A stretch of DNA of 64,000 bases, from positions 1 through 64,000 of the forward strand of contig JAQOTA010000044.1 in assembly GCA_029532415.1 (NCBI GenBank), read 5' to 3'. Position numbers and translations under genes: made by a program. Positions 57,605 to 64,000 of this stretch are shown here, piece by piece. Position 1 is the first letter of the stretch; each line of letters starts with the position of its first letter. The DNA comes from Marasmius tenuissimus (taxonomy: Eukaryota; Basidiomycota; Agaricomycetes; Agaricales; Marasmiaceae). Below the pieces are notes generated by a model, which saw nothing but the letters and a program-made list of their open reading frames with translations, did not search any database and was not told the origin of the DNA.

Positions 57605-58243
57605 TACCTCACCTCTTCGCCGGCCGCACCAATATGATTTCTTCATATCCATATCCCCCGGGCATAACTAATCTCTCCTTTACCTCAAACCCAAACTTCT
57701 CATAAAACTTCACAATCGGTCCATTCGTCTCCACAAGTCATTCGAGCACTCGTACTCGTGTGCACAGAGGACCAATTCCAAGAGTACGTGAGCTCAACCC
57801 AACATGTATGACTTCCTGGTCACACCTCAGAAATCAATCATGCTTTTGCACAACTCTTCGTCGTGGTCAGGGGAAATATTCAAAGAGGGACCACGTACCA
57901 GCAGAGGTGTCACCTGTGAGCGGTAGGTTCGAGTTCTCTGACTCGTCACTCTGGTTGTAAATTTTGCGAGGGCTCGGTATCTCACGTTGGCAAGGAGAAC
58001 CGCCAACATGCTAGCGCGGTGATCTCATCGCCATAGGTCACAATGTATATCAAGATATCGGGAGATGTGACTGAATAGTTGTGGACAGCCTCCCACCACG
58101 CCTCGGCCGCAGCCTACAGGTGTGTCGGGCATTGCGCGCTTTATATATGGAGAAACAGGGTGGAAGGAAGAAGCGAAGAGTGGAGACATCTTCTTGATGT
58201 CAGTTGGTTCAGCTTTCCGGATTTTGGGGGCATCCGTCGTCAT
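57605..58243 (-). pseudogene. GNAT-type acetyltransferase, broken
   Basis: ATG 58243 starts IRKAEPTDIKKMSPLFASSFHPVSPYI, the usual N-terminus of fungal GNAT proteins. The frame slips by one base near 58115, after which it reads AWWEAVHNYSVTSPDILIYIV and ITALACWRFSLPT with a GTGAGA donor. A block LGIGPLCTRVRVLE near 57770 recalls the acetyl-CoA-binding RGIG-type loop, but ends in a stop. The C-terminal strand and helix are LVETNGPIVKFYEKFGFEV and EIILVRPAKR to 57611. Frameshift plus stop make it a pseudogene. The substrate is unknown. It lies between the two GH79 remnants. Confidence 0.65.
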
Positions 58244-58490
58244 GATGGACTGGGTGGTTTCGTTCGGTTCAGTTGCTTGAGTGCAGCCAGTCAGAGCATC
58301 CTTTATATATAGTGAGTTCCCGGTCCTGTGAGCAGTTTAGTAACTCGTCTCCAGTCGTAGGAATACCATGAGTGTCGAACATATAGGATAGGATTCATCA
58401 CGAGGTACCACTATCTATCGATCTACAGGCTTCGTACCTTGACACAAGGTATCGCCCGAATATCCGAGTACGCAACCAACGGGCATTAAG

Positions 58491-58570
58491 AAATTTCAGC
58501 GAAGTGTGTCAGTGATCGTCACTGACATACAAGTTCAGTGATTGTTCAGTGACATGTCAGTGGTAGGCCT
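58491..58570. repeat. TTCAGTGA-motif cluster, left, with hairpin
   Basis: Several copies of a 'TTCAGTGA' or 'GTCAGTG' motif occur within 80 bases, including a perfect hairpin GTCAGTGA-tcg-TCACTGAC at 58508-58526. A second cluster lies at 59063-59180, so the two may bracket one element of about 690 bp. Confidence 0.55.
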
Positions 58571-59062
58571 GTAACCGACCCCTCACAAGAAAAGTCTGTT
58601 GTATCTCTCGCAAATTGTTTGACGATAATAAGCCATCACATTGAGCCCGCTAGAATGACACCCTGATCAGCAAGTGAGTTGTCTTGATCAGAGTTTTTTA
58701 TGTCTATAGCTAAACTCCGGGAGACAAATCTTAAGTGGGTTCACAGTTGAAACTTGAGTTTGGTCGCCGATACTTTGCTTTCAGTCTTGAGAAACCTCGC
58801 CTTCAAAGTTCTTATGCAGAAGGCAGCATAGGAAGGTTTCAATGACCCTACGGGAAAAGAGAGACGGGTTTGGTTCGCTCGTAGGGACTCGGTATTGAGA
58901 GGCGTCGGTCTCTGGACATGTAAGCTTTTGAGTAGTGATTGATACTGAATTATTGAACGATGTACAGACGCCAGACCCACTATGAAATCCAAATGGGTCG
59001 ATTCAGTAAATAAATAGCAACGAGTGCGTGTTGGCTTGGTAGACATTCAGGTGTCCCCAAGG
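58571..59062. other. Spacer between the two motif clusters
   Basis: It contains a 101-residue minus-strand frame (58741-59046) with no recognised motif. If the clusters are subterminal repeats of a transposon, this is its interior. Confidence 0.3.
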
Positions 59063-59180
59063 ATTCAGTAACCCGCCAGTGAGCGCTCAGTGGCAATTCA
59101 GTGACATGCCAATGGTTGTTCAGTGATGTGCCAGTGAACATTCAGTGAGCATTCAGGGGCGGTTCAGTGGCAGTGATCCA
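59063..59180. repeat. TTCAGTGA-motif cluster, right
   Basis: About nine degenerate copies of 'TTCAGTGA/CAGTGG' follow each other every 9-20 bases, as in 'ggcaattcagtgacatgcc' and 'gttcagtgatgtgcc'. The unit matches that of the cluster at 58491-58570. Confidence 0.6.
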
Positions 59181-59592
59181 GACGAAGAAAATTTTGCAAT
59201 CGACCTGTTGGAATGGTCGCTCACGAATACTCTACCCAACGGTCACTAGTTTTTCATTTATAGGCGGAGAGATGAAGCATCAGGAGTGGATCTCGAGTGT
59301 TGCGAATCGTTACAAAGAATATGCCTCGAAGGTCAAGCTTCGAGTCTTACGAGACACTCGTTCGATCCCTTGTCTCGAAGCGCCCGTCGCTACCTCGATT
59401 GTTGGACGTTGCATGAACTGTATTTGTGTTCTATCTCTCCAAAGTTCTATATCAGACTTGTGTACCAGTTGTTATCTTGAGGCTCAGAAAGTAATCAAAA
59501 CGGCCTTCGTGGCAGCCAGGTCTAATCTATCTGCGATTAATGCCGTCTCAAAAGACACCTCTTCAGCGGCACGACCATCTGCGGTCTCGTAG
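59167..59592 (+). CDS. Hypothetical frame, 141 residues
   Basis: An open frame with HQEWISSVANRYKEYASKVKLRVLRDTRSI and a Cys cluster (CMNCICV, CTSCYLEA). The WxxxAxxYxxYxxxxxLxVL pattern is reminiscent of the C-terminal half of Agaricomycete BTB-domain proteins, but no BTB domain precedes it. It overlaps the motif cluster at its start, so it is probably a fragment. Confidence 0.3.
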   Translation: MAVIQTKKILQSTCWNGRSRILYPTVTSFSFIGGEMKHQEWISSVANRYKEYASKVKLRVLRDTRSIPCLEAPVATSIVGRCMNCICVLSLQSSISDLCTSCYLEAQKVIKTAFVAARSNLSAINAVSKDTSSAARPSAVS

Positions 59593-59689
59593 CTCTGTCC
59601 ACCTCATGTCAATCCGGAAGTATCTTCCCGCATGGCTAAAGAATAATCAGCTCATTGAAGTAGCTCCCTCGAGCACGAATCGCAACACT

Positions 59690-60065
59690 CACCCGATAGC
59701 CAACCTCTTCACTGTCATATCCGTAGACCCATCAGGACCAGTAACGTCAAATTCCAAATGAATACTGTGGCGCGTTTCGCCGTTCTCCTTCGAGAATGCC
59801 TGGGAGTCGATGAAAACAGCTCGGACCAGCTTTCCGTCTTTGTAGAACCCGTAACCAGCAATCTGGTTATTGTCGATAGCGATTTCAAATGTCTGGGTCT
59901 TCCCCCTTTTCCCGATGGTTTCAGCAACGATGATTGCTGCATAGGACTGTGGTTGAACGTGTGGTGGCGATGGAATTTATGGCTCGGGGAGGTCAGACCC
60001 ATTGAGGATCGACGGGTTGGATCAGGTCACTCGTCGGAGTGTAGAAACCAAAATGTGCATCTTTT
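59690..60065 (-). pseudogene. GH79 C-terminal domain fragment, second copy
   Basis: The minus strand reads SPPHVQPQSYAAIIVAETIG, then IAGYGFYKDGKLVRAVFID and MTVKRLAIG, closely matching the C-terminal domain of the remnant at 55541-57440. A 9-nt insertion after LPEP brings an in-frame TAA. Upstream, toward 60065, homology continues in another frame (FGFYTPTSDLIQP) and then stops, so the catalytic barrel is absent. After LAIG a GTGAGT donor is conserved in place. There is no transposon in this copy, which confirms the empty site of the CACTA MITE. Confidence 0.75.
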
Positions 60066-60735
60066 GGTCACTGGCCACATCTCCTGACAAATACTTTGAA
60101 ATGCTACATTATGTCACCTTCGCCACATTCTATTTCTGCCCACGATACGGCCAGTTGAACCCCGTCATCTACATCTCAGTCTACTCCATCGTCGGCTCCA
60201 TTGGTGTGATGGCCATGAAAGCATTCGGAATCGCAGTCAATTCGTGTACCCCAGCACGCGGGCAATGATTTCACCATTGGAGAAGAACAGGAAGAACAAG
60301 GAGTCCTCCAACTCCCAGCCGGTCGGAGCACCTGGATAAGACGAGGAAATCTGTGCACCAATAATGTACAATCAGTATATACGACATAGGGTAGGAGTAC
60401 GAGTAGATGAATTCTAGAATAGCATGAAGATACAGTATCGGATTAGGTTTTAGTACGCGGGTTGCGTAGGCTACGAAGGGGTAAGTCCCTAGGGATTAGA
60501 AACAAAAATGAACCTGTAGGCTCGAGATACAGTCATTGAAGTAGTAGAAGTTAGTATGTAGGTAGTATACCGCGTCTTCAAAAGCCATGTCAAGAAACAA
60601 GGGTATCAAGGGTGTGGTGAGTAATCCGAAGGAGCGTGAGCAATTGAGAGAGTCTATGGATGAGCAAAAAGGTCCGAGAGAGAAAGGAGTGAAAGTTGTT
60701 GCTCTCGATGAGAAGGGGGAAGGGGAGCCTGAGGA

Positions 60736-61974
60736 TTACATGCTTGGCTCTGTCTTGATCCTCTTGCGTGAAGTTTCCCTAGCTTTTTTCCGGGCCAGAA
60801 TGACATGAATCTCGTTCTGTTTGTAGTAAGGGAAAGATCAGGTCTGCGGAAGAACTTGAAATTGGAAGTACTGACCTGAAGTTCGCGGAGTTTTGCATCA
60901 TCAGCCAAATCTGCCTCCTCAGACCCACCGGTGATATCCCCGAGCTGCCCCCTTGCGTCCTCCTCCTCAGAGCCATCCTCAGAGCCACCACTGTCACGAG
61001 GGTGTTTGAGTTGAGGTCTCCTACTGGGACCGGCTTGAGCTTGCGGATACGAGGACAAGAAGTGTGGAGGGTGAAAGATCTGATGCCCGGGCGACAACAG
61101 AGGTACAATTCCGCTCGCTTGTAAGACGTCTGTGAATCGGTCAATGAGAACAGGAATAGGAAGCCGTGGCTGAACGCTAGAGCTAACACACCGAGGGGCC
61201 GGTATTTGAAGCAGAACATAGCTATGGGAACTCCAAAATCGCGGGCGTAAGCTAAAGGTGTTTCGGCGGTTGTCGTCTGCAGGAACCTAATGCAAAACCA
61301 ACGAAGCCAGTTGAGGCAATTGACCGGTGAATAATGAAGGTCTAGACACACCTCGTCTGGTGGCTGATGCGCCGACTTGAGGACTCGTAATAGATCTTCT
61401 CCTCTGGTACTGGCTGGGGAAAGTACACGTCGGTTGGTGTTGGTGTTGTGTTCATGATGATGAGTTGTATGTCACCCAATTCCAGCGACTCGGCAGTTGA
61501 GAGGAATGTACTATCATCTGAGGTGCGATGTTAATCAGATCAGCGTTCGGAGCAAAGGCTTATAAGGAATAGGACGTACCAGTTGTCTTCACAGACGAAA
61601 AAATAAACCGCTCCAGCGCCGTTGCACTCGTCCTGATTCCTTTCATCTGCGCCACGTCCGTCGGGCTCTCCGACAACAAACCACCGCAATGATTCCCATC
61701 AATCCGCAACCTTCCAGCTGTTGGTCCATAAAACATATTACACATCCAGTTCACCTCATATTCCTAGGAGAACGAAAAACAACCCGCGCTTAGAGCCGAG
61801 TCGCAAAGGCGCCACTAACGGAGGAGGCAAAAGACGCGTAGTACGTACCTTCCCTGCTTCCGAAGCGATCCAACATGTCACAGTACTGTTCCCTATTGAT
61901 AAATCCGCGCCATATTCTTCACAAGGCCGGTCTGCGATACTTATCCAGGCGGAGAAATTATTGACTGTAATCAT
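60736..61974 (-). CDS. DUF7918 protein, six exons, intact
   Basis: Exons 61849-61974, 61580-61763, 61352-61517, 61192-61286, 60876-61129 and 60736-60816 join in frame with introns of 59-85 nt, giving 301 residues. The N-terminal part reads FSAWISIADRPCEEYG, TVTCWIASEAGK, LRIDGNHCGG and TALERFIFSSV, which I recognise as the DUF7918 domain, expanded in Agaricomycetes and of unknown function. Then come FKYRPLDVLQASGIVP, a linker with SRRPQLKHPRDSGG, an acidic stretch (SEDGSEEEDA) and a basic C-terminus (ARKKARETSRKRIKTEP) that could be a nuclear localisation signal. All donors start GT and all acceptors end AG, with phases consistent across the five joins. This is one of the best-supported live genes in the window. 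Confidence 0.85.
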
Positions 61975-62069
61975 GGCGTGGACTCGGGGGAAGAGAGGGA
62001 AAAGAGGTAAAGGACCCCGGTAAATTCAGCTAATCCCTAGAATATTCTTGCGTAACTCAGTTCACCTTA

Positions 62070-62228
62070 GGCAGCACTTGTGACGGGTGCCGAAACCCTA
62101 ATTAGGGTTCCTTGCACGTGAAATATGGGCCTAGAAGGCCTTCGCACGGACCGAACAAACTGCTGCTGTCACCACCAGACTGCCGACCTCACCACCACCG
62201 TCAATGGGCTCGATGCCCACCCCAGGCA
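62070..62228 (+). repeat. Dispersed repeat, copy B (inverse of 31397-31561)
   Basis: The order of matching blocks is the same as in copy A read on the other strand, from GGCAGCAC to the CACCACCACCGTC and GGCTCGAT segments. The copies lie 31 kb apart in opposite orientation. No terminal repeat or target duplication was identified, so the element type is unknown. Confidence 0.75.
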
Positions 62229-63544
62229 TATTTTCAGTCGCTATTCCTCGGCACAGTACCCTCCCACTCACAGAGAATCAATCCACATTTTTCATCCTTC
62301 TTCTGCTCTCGGTGGATGATACCCGATTTCCTTCGAAGCTCAACGCGAATGGTGCGATTACTGGTCAAATCGGCGCAAGCTCAAGGAGGGATATAAGACT
62401 TCCAAGTAGAGAATCAATAATCAGAAAGTGAAAGCAGCCACCGATGGCTTTCGCAATCCCTGAAAAATCTCCGCGTGCAGCACTGCGGTTTAGGGCCACA
62501 AGAATTTGAAGGTCTCGTGCCAAAGGCTGGGTGAAGGCTGGGTAAAGGCTAAGTGGCTGTGCCGTGAAGGTCGTGTAAAGATCATTTGAAGGCCAGGTAA
62601 AGGGTATGCGAAGGGATGGTGCAGGTCAGATAATAGGTAGAACAAATTGGGATGTCCCGCCTGCGTACCAAGTGATACGAGCTCTAGGCTCTCGCGGACC
62701 TGGATTCTTTCAGAGTGACAATGTATACGCTTCGTGACCTTCGCTATCCCGAACGACTTCCATGGAGCGGCATTCTATGAGCGTCAATAAGCACTAACTC
62801 TACTACCCGTATATGATTGCCTCCTGAGTCCTCATGCGACACTTTTCTCATCTTCGACTTTTTAGCCCTTCAAAACAAACAACATCCAGTTCTACTCCAT
62901 TTGGCGACACAGAACAATGGCTTTCTTGTTGCACACTATCATCAGTGACTCCCTAATTTGGGTTACAATAGGTAACCATCAATCCCGTCGGTTCAGCTCG
63001 ACCGGCGCTTGGAGGGCGCTTAGCACACCGCGCCAAATTGGCCAAACATCGAAGGAATAACTCGGTCAATTTTGACCCTATGACCTATCGGTCTAAGGAT
63101 TCTACTCTATGTATATTTATATGTTTCTCTGTAAGATAACTAAGCAAAATGATCAAAACTGAACGCGCTATATAATTTGTACAAAAGTAGCAGTGTTTAA
63201 GCCGTTTGCACCATAGTCAGTCTGTGCAGCTAAGATGTAGGTCGATACAGGGCGACCAAAGGTGAGTTTAGGGAGATTGTCTATCAAACGTAGGTCCGTG
63301 CGAGGTTCGTAACACTGTGGGCAGTCGCGGACAGTAAGAAACTCGAAACGCCCAAATAGCCTCAGCAGATAACTCTTGCGCTGTGTAGATCCTCCATATC
63401 TTAGTGTTTACAATTTCACGGGAGAAATGATTCTATATCACATTGAGAACAAGTAAAAATTTACTGGGAGCCCCAGGGCAGTAATCAGCTGGTGCGACAA
63501 TAAGAGGACCACAAGGGCCGAGTGATTGTTAAGTAGAGCCATTT
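62229..63544. other. Intergenic, no gene seen
   Basis: It contains a short run of degenerate 'aaggctgggt' units at about 62520-62560 and otherwise no motif. It separates the DUF7918 gene promoter side from the 3' end of the last gene. Confidence 0.4.
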
Positions 63545-63587
63545 CTATCTCTTTAGTCGGTTTGGTGCGGGCCGATTCCTTTTCAAT

Positions 63588-63631
<44 letters not shown>

Positions 63632-64000
63632 AGCTTCCTTCCTACGTTCTTCCGCCTGCCTCCATGTGATTGTGTAAGTATCTTGGTAGAACAAGGGTCC
63701 GGGCTGCATTTGTGAGTAGTTGTGAGTGCAGTTAACAGATAGCAGCAGAATAGAATCAGAAACTCACCTTGTACTCAGTTTCATCATTGCGAGATGAGGC
63801 TCCAAGGTAGGTGAAATGCTGGTACGGGATCCAATTATCTTGGTTGATCCCTCGATCCAGTCCCCATTGCTCATTCCCCGCGTGACCCGCTCTATCCGAG
63901 CAATCAAAGAGTTGCTCCTCGAAACGCTTCATCAGGTCGTACTCCCCACCAACTCTTGTCGGGGTCATCAGACTGTCCCCCGACTCAAAGTTGCGTGGTG
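63545..64000 (-). CDS. 3' end of a gene running off the window
   Basis: The frame is open from the window edge to a GTGAGT donor at 63767. The 64-nt intron 63704-63767 ends TGCAG, and the last exon 63545-63703 continues in phase 0. The product part reads VGGEYDLMKRFEEQLFDCSDRAGHAG up to DETEYK, then PGPLFYQDTYTITWRQAEERRKEAE, an alternating Arg-Glu run encoded by a GA microsatellite, and a basic tail KELKRNRPAPNRLKR before TAG. The 5' part lies outside. I do not recognise the family. The charged alternating run should form a single helix. The clean splice and the stop just after the tail support a real gene. Confidence 0.55.
63592..63628. repeat. (TC)18 microsatellite within an exon
   Basis: Thirty-seven bases of perfect TC/GA dinucleotide repeat. 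On the minus strand they encode about six Arg-Glu pairs in the last exon of the gene at the window edge. Because the unit is not a multiple of three, any single-unit change would shift the frame of the C-terminal tail. Confidence 0.85.

Noticed and set aside
60587..60808. A 73-residue plus-strand frame rich in charged residues
   Set aside because: It is largely antisense to the last exon and 3' flank of the well-supported DUF7918 gene.
1..64000. CRISPR arrays, rRNA genes, bacterial-type operons or viral genes
   Set aside because: No regularly spaced direct repeats, rRNA motifs or viral replication proteins were seen. Introns and the telomere make this eukaryotic nuclear DNA.

Overview
This window is a chromosome end of a filamentous basidiomycete, most likely an Agaricomycete. 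It opens with about 24 units of a 7-bp telomere repeat (CCCCTAA, so TTAGGGG on the G strand). The genes have 50-70 nt GT-AG introns. The gene families are ones I associate with mushroom-forming fungi and relatives: F-box/LRR-like proteins, MYND-finger proteins, DUF7918, GH79, a Plavaka/KDZ transposase and a myosin-motor chitin synthase. I cannot name the genus.

Layout. Positions 1-172 are telomere. About 285-1330 is a tandem duplication holding two tRNA-like genes, and a MYND-family gene at 1468-2730 is cut off at the edge of this block. From 3 to 20 kb lie two F-box families, each with one intact and one frameshifted member (3275-4702 with 8194-9636; 18372-19733 with 12985-14405), and a multi-exon membrane-protein gene (10987-12595). 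From 20 to 28 kb come a Plavaka/KDZ transposase remnant, the intact MYND homologue (24144-26129), a small TIR element, and a fold-back element with a tRNA-like core. From 30 to 36 kb are remnants of a RecQ-like helicase, a myosin-motor chitin synthase and a cytochrome P450. From 37 to 43 kb are a 384-bp MITE, a possible membrane-protein gene and another broken F-box gene. A second myosin/chitin-synthase remnant (45930-48935) sits just upstream of an intact 484-residue gene of unknown function (49247-50855). A near-perfect 693-bp palindrome follows (51043-51735). From 55 to 60 kb are two GH79 remnants, one carrying a CACTA-type MITE with a clean GGA target duplication, and a broken GNAT gene. 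The last parts are an intact six-exon DUF7918 gene (60736-61974) and the 3' end of a gene running off the window, with a coding GA microsatellite.

The genes do not form a pathway. The picture is a subtelomeric graveyard and nursery: duplicated families with one live and one dead copy, truncated housekeeping and carbohydrate-active genes, and several classes of non-autonomous DNA element. The structures most worth following up are the long palindrome beside the intact 484-residue gene, the tRNA-cored fold-back element, and the duplicated tRNA-like genes next to the telomere. Exon coordinates were derived by reading splice sites and frames by eye. No database search was possible.
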